Positions 42,106 through 49,889 of a stretch of DNA of 64,000 bases are shown here, piece by piece (positions within the stretch are counted from its first letter, which is position 1; each line of letters begins with the position of its first letter). The stretch spans positions 186,001 to 250,000 of the forward strand of contig CAZYTM010000001.1 of NCBI GenBank assembly GCA_964649725.1. Direction: 5' to 3'. This DNA is from CAZYTM01 sp964649725. GTDB taxonomy: Bacteria; Desulfobacterota; Desulfuromonadia; Geobacterales; Geobacteraceae. The position numbers and the translations under genes are program-made. The notes beneath the pieces were generated by a model, which saw nothing but the letters and a program-made list of their open reading frames with translations, was not told the origin of the DNA and did not search any database.

Positions 42106-44532
42106 ATGGCTGGTTCCATAAATCCATATTCAGATTTTTTGCGAGTTGATCTTCATATTCATACGGATATGAGCAAGAAAACTAAAGAAAACGACTACAA
42201 GGGTATTTTTTCTGTTCAGTCCGTTTATGAAAAGATGGTGGAGAATGATGTCTCGATATTCTCTTTGACTGACCATAACATCATAAATGTTGCTGCTTAT
42301 AAAGAATACTATGAGACTTATACAGATGATGATCCCCTTCTTTTGATTGGAACAGAGCTTGATATAAATGTAGGTGAGGAACGATATCACTCGCTAATTA
42401 TTTTTTGCCATCATGATATAGAAAACTTAAATCGCATTAATGACACTTTAGAGAATTACTATACAGCCAAAGGAACTGCGCTGAAGGATCGCTCAGTAAC
42501 TTTAGATCACATTGTAGATTTGTTCCCTACAGATGATTTCTTTTTTATTCCACATGCTGGCAACGGTTCAAACAGCTTGGTTGATGCATACAAGAATGAC
42601 ATACCTTACGCACAGAAAATGCTTTTACTTATGCCCAGTTGTGCGTTGGAAAAAGTATCGCAAAAAGCAATTGCTTATTACAACGGCTCGTTTGGCAAAC
42701 ACATGCCAGAAGCTCATCGTGACCGAAAAGACATTGCCTACATTCAATTTTCTGATAATCACAACATACAAAAATATCCCCTCGTACATAAGGGGGAAGA
42801 AGACAATCCTCAGCACGAATTTTATTACGTTAAGGGTGGCAAGAATTACGAAACACTGAGGCAAGCATTCATTGATCCTGAATCACGTATTAAGTCCGAA
42901 ACTGAACTGGCGGAACTACCTCGTAACTCAAATCACCTCGAAGGGCTAAAAATTACAGGCTGTGCCCAGATCACGGATACGCACCTAACATTCAGTCCTC
43001 ACCTCAATGTAATTATCGGAGGGCGTTCTAGTGGAAAAAGTTTATTGATGAGCATGTTTGGTAAGTGCATAGACAGGCTTACAGATGACGGCACTTACGA
43101 CAGGATGCTATCAACTGCTTCTGTTCAGACAAAGACCAAACTTGAGCATGCATACTCTGCCAAATCTACTTTAGAAACAGAACCCATATGGATTAAACAA
43201 GGCGATATTATTAGATACTTTGAGCAGTTTCACCTTGATGAGCTTGCGGATAAAGTTGGGAAAAAAGACGAGCGTACGCTGGCGCGACAAAATTTGGTGC
43301 AAAAACGAAATAAACTTAAGAATGACATAGATGATCTATCTGAAGCTTACAGTGAGGCTTATGAAAGCTTGAATGAACGAAGTTTTGTTCTTCATGAACG
43401 GACAATCTCAGAGAGTTTAAGTGATGTGTACACCGTAAAATTTGACAAGGATAAAATCATCGAAGAAATTGGAGATTGCACTGAGCGTCTAGCAGAGGCA
43501 GACAAACAGTTCCAGGCGGCCTTAGATGCGGTTGACGCCTTGAAAGGAAACGACCTTATTTTGTTTGCCGAAGAAGAATCTCAACTTATTGAAGCATTTG
43601 AACAGTTGATTCAAAACAAACAAAAGCAGTATCGCAATGAAGGGCTTGTCTCGTTAAGACGTGAGTCGTTTATCGAGAGAATAGAAAAGTCTCTTTCGGA
43701 AAAGAACAGTGAATTAGGAAGCGCTGCTGAGGATAAGACCAATGCTATTCGCGCAATTCGCAATTTAGCGGAAAATATGAAGTGCAAATTCGAATCAGCC
43801 GCAAAGCTCTCATCGGTCAGCAAACAAACAAGCGCCTTGTCATGCCATGAAGTCGAGGAGTTCGATCTACATGGGGAAACAAGGTTCGTTGTCGAAGCCA
43901 AAGCCGACACCACACCTCATGATGTTGTACTAGATGCCATTAAAGGAGCAGACGGGTCAAAAAGCCTTTACAGTAACCTGATTTCTCTCATCTCAGGCGA
44001 AAAGACAGTTAAAAACCTCGGCGGAAGTACACCTGATGCATTGAAGCGTAAACTCGAAACGCTTTTTGCTCCACTTTATGAGTGTTATAGCAGCCCTCAT
44101 GAGTCGTTAAAATATGCAGACTTATCAACATCAAAAGGCAATAGTCCTGGATACAACTCTGAGAAATACTTAGAAATTCTCCTATCACAAGCTGATAGCA
44201 AACTTATTTTCATAGATCAGCCAGAAGACAATTTAGGCAACAACTTTATTGCAGAAAAGCTCGTTTCTATGATTCGAGAACAGAAGTTTAAAGGGCAGGT
44301 TTTTCTCGTAACCCACAATCCTGCTATTGTAGTTTATGGGGATGCAGAATCCATCATTGTGGCAAGCAATGACAATCAAATAATAAGCTATCAACAAATA
44401 GTATTGGAAGATCGCCAGGCGCAAAAAGAGGTCTGCCGTATACTGGATGGTGGAGAATACATATTTGACCGCCGTGCTAAAAAATATAACATCAAGCGAA
44501 TCCTAACTGAAGCGGGGCAAGACTATGAGTGA
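42106..44532 (+). CDS. PHP-domain / SMC-like ABC ATPase fusion, Ppl-like antiphage candidate
   Basis: An 808-aa fusion. Residues 10-225 form a PHP phosphoesterase domain with metal ligands H17-I-H19, D56-H57, E84, H150 and D217-N-H219. An SMC/RecF-type ATPase follows: Walker A GGRSSGKS (305-312), a coiled-coil middle (about 390-570), Walker B ending at D704 (LIFIDQPED) and the H-loop H737 (VTHNP). This architecture is that of the Ppl (polymerase/histidinol phosphatase-like) antiphage proteins and TrlF-like ATPases. Base composition is AT-rich unlike the host genes. Probably cleaves nucleic acid or nucleotides when triggered (inference). Confidence 0.8.
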   Translation: MAGSINPYSDFLRVDLHIHTDMSKKTKENDYKGIFSVQSVYEKMVENDVSIFSLTDHNIINVAAYKEYYETYTDDDPLLLIGTELDINVGEERYHSLIIFCHHDIENLNRINDTLENYYTAKGTALKDRSVTLDHIVDLFPTDDFFFIPHAGNGSNSLVDAYKNDIPYAQKMLLLMPSCALEKVSQKAIAYYNGSFGKHMPEAHRDRKDIAYIQFSDNHNIQKYPLVHKGEEDNPQHEFYYVKGGKNYETLRQAFIDPESRIKSETELAELPRNSNHLEGLKITGCAQITDTHLTFSPHLNVIIGGRSSGKSLLMSMFGKCIDRLTDDGTYDRMLSTASVQTKTKLEHAYSAKSTLETEPIWIKQGDIIRYFEQFHLDELADKVGKKDERTLARQNLVQKRNKLKNDIDDLSEAYSEAYESLNERSFVLHERTISESLSDVYTVKFDKDKIIEEIGDCTERLAEADKQFQAALDAVDALKGNDLILFAEEESQLIEAFEQLIQNKQKQYRNEGLVSLRRESFIERIEKSLSEKNSELGSAAEDKTNAIRAIRNLAENMKCKFESAAKLSSVSKQTSALSCHEVEEFDLHGETRFVVEAKADTTPHDVVLDAIKGADGSKSLYSNLISLISGEKTVKNLGGSTPDALKRKLETLFAPLYECYSSPHESLKYADLSTSKGNSPGYNSEKYLEILLSQADSKLIFIDQPEDNLGNNFIAEKLVSMIREQKFKGQVFLVTHNPAIVVYGDAESIIVASNDNQIISYQQIVLEDRQAQKEVCRILDGGEYIFDRRAKKYNIKRILTEAGQDYE

Positions 44533-44809
44533 AATTTCTTGTGTAGCAACCGTATCTGAAGAGTCCATTGTGCTTGATTTGGATGGTATATCGATTCCGA
44601 TTTCCTTAGTTGGAGATTTAGATTTTACACCTCTCGCCAAGAACTTAACGAAGCTTATCGAACGCGAATCCAGTATAGACATCACGTGGGCAGGTGCCGA
44701 CGAACCAGCAGATAAAGCGAAAGTAGCCAAAGAGGTAATCAATAAAATAATCGATTCGTTCAATGAAGTTATTGATGAGCAGTTTGATGCGGCAGATGAA
44801 AGTCACTGA
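44525..44809 (+). CDS. Cassette 3 partner protein, acidic, unknown (94 aa)
   Basis: No family recognised. It starts within the last codons of the PHP-ATPase gene (ATGAGTGA overlap), so translation is coupled. The product is very acidic (DLDGISIPISLVGDLDF; ADEPADKAKVAKEV; DEQFDAADESH), with a beta-like first half and a long C-terminal helix. Could be a regulator, antitoxin-like partner or subunit of the ATPase. Confidence 0.65.
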   Translation: MSEISCVATVSEESIVLDLDGISIPISLVGDLDFTPLAKNLTKLIERESSIDITWAGADEPADKAKVAKEVINKIIDSFNEVIDEQFDAADESH

Positions 44810-44859
44810 TTCGGCTAGCAAAAGTTATAGGTATCGCGTCTAAACATTGACAAACAATG

Positions 44860-44935
44860 TCCCAACCAGCCGGTTGCACGCCGACTCGCCCGGAAAACTG
44901 ACCGGGCGAAGCGGGTGAACCGGAAGTAGTTCCGG
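44860..44935 (+). other. attC site of cassette 3
   Basis: R'' TCCCAAC, stem CCGGTTGCACGCCGACTCGCCCGG against CCGGGCGAAGCGGGTGAACCGG, 8-nt loop, R' GTTCCGG at 44929. A second core, GTTGAAT, lies at 45004, and it is this one that matches the R'' of cassette 4 exactly, so 75 bp (44930-45004) sit between two possible cut points. Confidence 0.65.
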
Positions 44936-44982
44936 GGACACCTCACTTGTCTCAACTTGAATTAAGTGAGGTGTCCCCGGAA
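44930..44982. repeat. 19-bp perfect inverted repeat within the cassette 3/4 boundary
   Basis: Arms 44930-44948 and 44964-44982 (beginning TTCCGGGGACACC) with a 15-nt loop. GGGGACACC palindromes of this kind resemble REP-type elements spread by RAYT transposases; no transposase gene is nearby. Confidence 0.7.
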
Positions 44983-45004
44983 CGCCCCCTGTTCTCCCGA
45001 CCCG

Positions 45005-45551
45005 TTGAATGATTAAAGACGGAGAAAATTATGAACTGGAAATCATTTGTCATGGGCTTTGTTGTTGGGGTTGCTCTCCTTTCTGCAATTAGCCATTGGA
45101 GAGTCCGACCGCAAAATGTAATTGCTACCTGGCCAGATGACGACAACAAAAAAGGAATGCAGATGCTCGCGCCATGGGTTACTGAGGCGCGGACTGGAAA
45201 ACTTGGACCATTTATCGTAATGGCACCAAAGTCATTTGAAAGCAGTCCTGAAGCCATTCTCCAGCCTGCAAAAGGGAAGAACCCCTGGATTTATTTTACC
45301 GGACAGGAAATAACAATTCACGACAGCAAAAAACGCGCAATATCGGTAGATTATGAAGCGGCAACGGGAGAGTTTCGATCATATAGCTATTCCCCTGACT
45401 TAGTGGCAGGACCAAGTTTTATGGACAGAGGAATGACCGGGGTGCTGCAAAAAGTTGAGTTACCAGCGAAGAAGAAGTGAGCATTCAACCAGGCCCTTAG
45501 ACACCGACCGGGGCTGAGAAGCGCCCCGGTGCGGGTCAAGGGCGCAGGCCG
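45005..45551 (+). mobile_element. Gene cassette 4
   Basis: 547 bp between GTTGAAT (45004) and GTTAAGC (45551), with one ORF and a canonical attC. Opening core and R'' (ATTCAAC) are exact complements. Confidence 0.8.
45031..45480 (+). CDS. Cassette 4 protein, membrane-anchored, unknown (149 aa)
   Basis: No family recognised. An N-terminal membrane segment (SFVMGFVVGVALLSAI, about residues 5-20) is followed by a soluble domain with VMAPKSFESSPEAIL and WIYFTGQEITIHDS. Probably tethered to the inner membrane facing the periplasm. GGAG precedes ATG 45031. The stop codon lies just before the attC R''. Confidence 0.65.
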   Translation: MNWKSFVMGFVVGVALLSAISHWRVRPQNVIATWPDDDNKKGMQMLAPWVTEARTGKLGPFIVMAPKSFESSPEAILQPAKGKNPWIYFTGQEITIHDSKKRAISVDYEAATGEFRSYSYSPDLVAGPSFMDRGMTGVLQKVELPAKKK

Positions 45552-45557
45552 TTAAGC
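45483..45557 (+). other. attC site of cassette 4
   Basis: 75 bp with both cores fitting consensus: R'' ATTCAAC (RYYYAAC) and R' GTTAAGC (GTTRRRY). The stem pairs CCGGGGC with GCCCCGG and GGCCCTT with AAGGGC, separated by mismatches. The clearest attC of the array and its last visible one. Confidence 0.88.
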
Positions 45558-45599
45558 AAAGAGAAAATACCATATCTTCCTGGCTGCTCCGGAGGTTCC

Positions 45600-47171
45600 A
45601 TGCGATCGATAACATTTATGTTGCTCCTTCTCCCTCTTTCCGTAGCCCCTGCCCATGGGGAGCAACAGCTGTCCAATCTCCAGAAGGAGCTGATCGCCCT
45701 GACACAGCTCCCCAAGTTCAACGTCAATTACTCGTTTTCCTATCAGCCGTCCGATTTTGACGAGCAGCGCTGGGGGGACCGGGCCGGGAAGATCGCAGCC
45801 CTGCGCACGAGGCTTGAATCAAAGGGGGCAGGGGCCGCGCAGCTTGCGGAGACAAACTATGAGATCGCTTCCTTGCTGGTGTTCGACAGGCGGGAAGCAG
45901 AGGCGCGTCCTTACCGGGATGCTGCGGTCCGGCTTTTCCAGCAGCTGTTGACGCAGGCCCCGCGCACTGCGTCACTGCTCTATCAGGCAGGCCTCAGCCG
46001 CAGCCTTCTCGGTAACGATGACGATCGGAAGGGTGCAGCCGCGCTCTATGCAGAGGCCGTCAAGACAGATCCCACATTCTGCCGCCCCTATCTGGAGATG
46101 ATGGAACCTTGGGCAACGGTTAGCCTGCTCGACGAAGCAGAGGGGTGCTTCAAACGGGCAGTAGGACGGAAAGGGGCCCATGCCGAGGATCACTATCGCC
46201 AGCATGTCTTCATCCAGAACCGCTCTGTCCTGGATCTTATGAACGGCAGAATGCTCGCCACGGTAAAGGAGGCAGCTGCATCCGCACAACCGGTCAATAA
46301 CCTGATGGATGCTATCACGAGCGACGCAGCGATGCAGCCGCTGCTGAAGGCCGTGGAGCTGGAGCCGAAGAGCGTCAAGTATCAGGGGGCCCTGGGCGCT
46401 GTGCAGAGCCTGCGGCTCTTTATGGAACAGATGAAGCGGTTTGCATCCCTTCTGGCAGCGGACAAGCCGATGAACGATGCCTTCCTTATGTCGGCAAAAG
46501 GGACAGCTGAAGCAAAGAAAGCGCTGCTTAGCGAAGCAAAGGAACGGTTCCTGTTCGTGGAGCGGAACGCCCCGAACATCTACCCGGCGCTCTATGCCTT
46601 CTGGTCGATACCGCTGGTCCTGGAAGGGAAGCAAGAGGAGGCTGAGCAGAAGCTCCTGAATGCCATCAGGCTCGATCCGCATCAAGACAGTTACGTGCAG
46701 TCCCTCATGATCCTGTACAAGGCAGGTTGGCCCGATGGCTCTGCAGCCCAGAAGGATCGGGACAGCCGCTTCAGAGAAATGCTGGAAAAGAAGTGCAGTG
46801 CTTCATGTTCCACCTTGGAGCGGGGGATGATAGCCCGGACACGTTTCGAAGAGGGGGAATACAAGGAGGTCGAGAAGCAATTCCGGGGGGCACGGGACAA
46901 GGATGGGGCGTCGCTGCCGGCACGCACCGGGCTTGTCGTGTCACTGCTCAGACAGCACCGCTTTGAAGAGGCGATCGACGAAATGGCAACTGCCCGGCAG
47001 TACCTCTCTGGAGCCTCTACTGAACACCAGGCGCACTTCTGTTCGCTCTCGTCGGTGCTGCTGCTACTGATGGGAGACCAGCAAGGAGCAGTGGAATGGC
47101 TGAACAAGGCCTACTCGCTCAACCCGAACGATCCGGTGACGCTGAAGCTTGGGGTGAAGAACGGGAAATGA
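45600..47171 (+). CDS. Exported TPR-repeat protein
   Basis: A 523-aa protein with signal peptide (MRSITFMLLLLPLSVAPAHG) and TPR-like helical pairs: YEIASLLVFDRREAEARPY, LYQAGLSRSLLGNDDDRKGAA, AEGCFKRAVG, and near the end LLMGDQQGAVEWLNKAYSLNPNDPVTLKL. Probably a periplasmic scaffold; partner unknown. GGAGG lies 4 nt before ATG. GC content is like the host genes, and no attC follows it, so it is not a cassette although it starts 43 bp after the last attC. Confidence 0.75.
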   Translation: MRSITFMLLLLPLSVAPAHGEQQLSNLQKELIALTQLPKFNVNYSFSYQPSDFDEQRWGDRAGKIAALRTRLESKGAGAAQLAETNYEIASLLVFDRREAEARPYRDAAVRLFQQLLTQAPRTASLLYQAGLSRSLLGNDDDRKGAAALYAEAVKTDPTFCRPYLEMMEPWATVSLLDEAEGCFKRAVGRKGAHAEDHYRQHVFIQNRSVLDLMNGRMLATVKEAAASAQPVNNLMDAITSDAAMQPLLKAVELEPKSVKYQGALGAVQSLRLFMEQMKRFASLLAADKPMNDAFLMSAKGTAEAKKALLSEAKERFLFVERNAPNIYPALYAFWSIPLVLEGKQEEAEQKLLNAIRLDPHQDSYVQSLMILYKAGWPDGSAAQKDRDSRFREMLEKKCSASCSTLERGMIARTRFEEGEYKEVEKQFRGARDKDGASLPARTGLVVSLLRQHRFEEAIDEMATARQYLSGASTEHQAHFCSLSSVLLLLMGDQQGAVEWLNKAYSLNPNDPVTLKLGVKNGK

Positions 47172-47320
47172 ACTGCCGCTGGGGGGCTGCTTAAAAATCA
47201 ATTATCATCGCCTCTACCTCTGAATTATTTTCTCTCCAAAACCTGATTCCACGTGTATGATTCAGAGTGATATAAAGCTGGTTCAATCGAACGACTCATT
47301 CCCCTGGAGAGTACATACAC

Positions 47321-48679
47321 GTGCAGACCGATCTGCTGACCCACCCGATCGGACCGATGGTGCGGCGCCTGGCCCTGCCGGTCGGTATCGGCTTCTTTTT
47401 CAACACCATGTTCAATGTGGTGGATACCTGGTATGCCGGGCGCATCTCCACCCAGGCGGTGGCTGCGGTCTCCCTCTCCTTCCCCCTCTTCTTTCTCATC
47501 ATTGCAGTCGGGAGCGGTATCTCCACCGGGGCGACCGCCCTGATCGGCCATGCGCTGGGGGGTGGACGGCGGGACGAGGCTGAACTCTATGCTGCCCAGG
47601 GGATCAGCTTTGCCCTGCTGCACGGGGTACTGCTCACCCTGTTCGGCTGGCTGACTACACCCCTCATCTTCAGGCTGATGGGGGCGGAGGGGGAATATCT
47701 GGCGCTGGCATCTTCTTATATGGGGGCGATGTTCTCCGGTGCCGCCTTCTTTATCGCCAATCACTCCCATAATGCCATCCTCAATGCCACCGGCGACACC
47801 AAAAGCTTTCGCAACTTCCTCCTGGTAGCTTTTCTCCTCAACCTGATCTACGACCCCTGGTTCATCTATGGCGGTTTCGGTCTGCCACCGCTTGGTCTGG
47901 CCGGTATCGCCTGGGGGACGGTGACCATCCAGTTGATGGGGACCCTCTACCTGCACCGCCAGGCGCGCCGAACCGGGCTCTTGGGACAACTCGGCTGGCG
48001 CGGTTTCCTGCCACGCCGGGCGATGTTCGCGGAACTAGCCAGGCTCGGCCTGCCGGCCAGCCTCACCATGCTGACGGTCGCCCTCGGGGTGTTCGTCATC
48101 ACCTGGTATGTGGGGCGCTTCGGCCACGAGGCAGTGGCCGCCTACGGGATCGCCACCCGGATTGAACAGATCGTGCTGTTGCCGGTGATGGGTCTCAATG
48201 TGGCGACCCTTACCCTGGTCGCCCAGAACAGCGGTGCCAGGCGCTACGACCGGGTGGAGGAGACGATCAGGGCGGCCCTCGGCAGCGGCATCACCCTGAT
48301 GTGCCTGGGCACCCTGCTGGTCTTCCTCTTTGCCGAGCCGCTGATGCGCTTCTTCACTACCGATCCGCAGGTCATAGTCATCGGCCGGGGATACCTGCGG
48401 ATAGTCGCTTTCGTCTTCCACGCCTACGTCATCCTCTATATCAACTCCTTTGCCCTGCAGGGGTTGCAGCGCCCCCGCTTCGCCCTGCTGCTCGGCGTTT
48501 TCCGCCAGTTTCTGGCGCCGGTGCCAGTCTTCTGGCTGCTGGCCATGGCCATGGGGTGGGGGGTGAGCGGCGTCTGGTGGGGGATCTTCTCTGTCACCTG
48601 GCTGGCGGCAGCCCTGTCGATGCTCTATATACGGAAAATTCTCCGGGAGCTGCAGGCCGAAGATGGGATTTCTGCCTGA
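47321..48679 (+). CDS. MATE family efflux transporter
   Basis: A 452-aa protein of about twelve membrane helices with MATE features: LLTHPIGPMVRRLALPVGIGFFFNTMFNVVDTWYAG at the start and the second-half repeat LPASLTMLTVALGVFVITWYV, YGIATRIEQIVLLPVMGLN. Exports drugs or metabolites with sodium or proton entry; substrate unknown. GTG start with GGAGAG 10 nt upstream. Confidence 0.88.
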   Translation: MQTDLLTHPIGPMVRRLALPVGIGFFFNTMFNVVDTWYAGRISTQAVAAVSLSFPLFFLIIAVGSGISTGATALIGHALGGGRRDEAELYAAQGISFALLHGVLLTLFGWLTTPLIFRLMGAEGEYLALASSYMGAMFSGAAFFIANHSHNAILNATGDTKSFRNFLLVAFLLNLIYDPWFIYGGFGLPPLGLAGIAWGTVTIQLMGTLYLHRQARRTGLLGQLGWRGFLPRRAMFAELARLGLPASLTMLTVALGVFVITWYVGRFGHEAVAAYGIATRIEQIVLLPVMGLNVATLTLVAQNSGARRYDRVEETIRAALGSGITLMCLGTLLVFLFAEPLMRFFTTDPQVIVIGRGYLRIVAFVFHAYVILYINSFALQGLQRPRFALLLGVFRQFLAPVPVFWLLAMAMGWGVSGVWWGIFSVTWLAAALSMLYIRKILRELQAEDGISA

Positions 48680-48752
48680 GGCGCCGGGGAAAGAGTGCTG
48701 GACATTAATTCTTCTTTAGGTTACAACTGGTCAAGAATCAAAGGGGCGATGC

Positions 48753-49361
48753 ATGCGCCGATTTCTCATCATATTACTGGTCTTCTTACTCGCCTTCTGC
48801 TGTGGCTTTTTCGTCGGCACCAGGAAAAGTTCAAGGCCGGCATCCTTCCATGACATGGTTGTCAACAACCCCCAGGATATTTACGCTCTCTTTACCATAA
48901 AAGACAGCCGGGTGCGCAAACAGGCAGCCGAACTGCAGAGCCCGGAAAATGCCTACGCCTTTGTCCGCGACCGGATCAACAATGCTCCGGCACGCTCCGG
49001 ACAGACGGCCGGCGAGATCATTGCCCAGGGAGAGGCGAGCTGTCTCGGCAAGGCGATCCTCCTCTTCAGCCTCTACCGGGCCATGGGTATCCCTTCGGCA
49101 GATATCCGCGTCGTGACCGGCGAGGTCGAATATCCGGGCGGCGTGATCGACCATGCCTGGGTCGAGATGGAGCACGATGGTGTCTGCCTGCAGCAGGACC
49201 CGTCCGATCTGCTCGGGCTGTTCAGCTTTGACCAGTTCCGCGGCAATCTCTACACCCGGACCTTTATCCGCCGGGAAGGCTTCACCTTTAATGACAAAGG
49301 GTTTGCGGTCGTTTCCCGGCTCAACCAGATGAGGGGTTCGGGGCACCCGATGCTACGCTGA
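48753..49361 (+). CDS. Transglutaminase-like (cysteine peptidase fold) exported protein
   Basis: A 202-aa protein: N-terminal membrane or signal segment (MRRFLIILLVFLLAFCCGFFVG) and a transglutaminase-like core with C97 (GEASCLGKA), H134 (IDHAWVEME) and D149 (QQDPSD) as the catalytic set. Acts outside the cytoplasm, perhaps a protease or a peptidoglycan or peptide crosslinker. GGGGCG precedes ATG. No partner gene is evident. Confidence 0.75.
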   Translation: MRRFLIILLVFLLAFCCGFFVGTRKSSRPASFHDMVVNNPQDIYALFTIKDSRVRKQAAELQSPENAYAFVRDRINNAPARSGQTAGEIIAQGEASCLGKAILLFSLYRAMGIPSADIRVVTGEVEYPGGVIDHAWVEMEHDGVCLQQDPSDLLGLFSFDQFRGNLYTRTFIRREGFTFNDKGFAVVSRLNQMRGSGHPMLR

Positions 49362-49468
49362 TGAATTTCCCGTATATTCCTATCCCCCCGGACAAACGCA
49401 TCGATGAAAATAGTGCCGGCAAGTCACTGCCAAAATACGTTTTTGCTAATTCTGCGTAGTGAGGTATT

Positions 49469-49858
49469 ATGCAACAAACAGCAGGGGAGACTAATTTGGA
49501 AGAGTTCCATGCCCGACTTACCGACGAAGGATTTGGCGAACCGACCCGTTCGGTCTATTTCTTCTGGGTCGACCGCTACATCATCGAGAAAAAGCATATA
49601 ACCAGAGAAACGATGGTAAAGCTGGTCACCAATATGGTCGACAACCGGTTCATCCATAACTGCACGATCTACGATTTCCCTGCCGAGAAATTCCTGCTGG
49701 TCTGCAGATTCACCTTGAGCCTGTATGATGTGGTCTTTTTCCTCCCCAGCCGCGAAGAATATCTGGCCGGCCAGAAATATTACATGCGCATCAAGGGGAA
49801 GATCGATCTGGTAAGTCTGCGGCAGCTCTTCAAGATGTTCCGCATCAAGCTCAACTGA
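49469..49858 (+). CDS. Unknown 129-aa protein
   Basis: No family recognised. A soluble mixed alpha/beta protein (MQQTAGETNLEEFHARLTDEGF start; YFFWVDRYIIEKKHITRETMVKLVTNMVDN; DVVFFLPSREEYL). Converges on flhB with 31 bp between stops. Composition matches the host genes. Confidence 0.6.
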   Translation: MQQTAGETNLEEFHARLTDEGFGEPTRSVYFFWVDRYIIEKKHITRETMVKLVTNMVDNRFIHNCTIYDFPAEKFLLVCRFTLSLYDVVFFLPSREEYLAGQKYYMRIKGKIDLVSLRQLFKMFRIKLN

Positions 49859-49889
49859 CTTCTGCTCCATCACACCTGACCTGTGGCAG

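Larger units (their letters stand above)
42051..45004 (+). mobile_element. Gene cassette 3 (PHP-ATPase cassette)
   Basis: About 2.9 kb, large for a cassette and clearly AT-rich. It carries the 808-aa PHP/ATPase gene, the 94-aa ORF overlapping it, an attC palindrome at 44860-44935 and a hairpin at 44930-44982. The right edge may be at 44929 or 45004 (see attC 3). Confidence 0.7.
38880..45557. mobile_element. Integron: IntI integrase, leader ORF and four gene cassettes
   Basis: An IntI-type recombinase (- strand) diverges from a leader ORF and an array of four cassettes (+ strand), each ended by an imperfect palindrome with attC-type cores. The R' of each boundary pairs with the R'' of the cassette it begins: GTTATAT with ATATAAC, GTTATGT with ACATAAC, GTTGAAT with ATTCAAC (exact), and GTTGGCC with TCCCAAC (5 of 7). 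Cassettes are AT-richer than the flanking flagellar genes. The array lies between flhA and the genes before flhB. Confidence 0.85.

Noticed and set aside
45600..47171. TPR gene as a fifth integron cassette
   Set aside because: It starts 43 bp after the last R', but no RYYYAAC...GTTRRRY palindrome follows its stop (only GCTTAAA near 47190), and its GC content is like that of the host genes.
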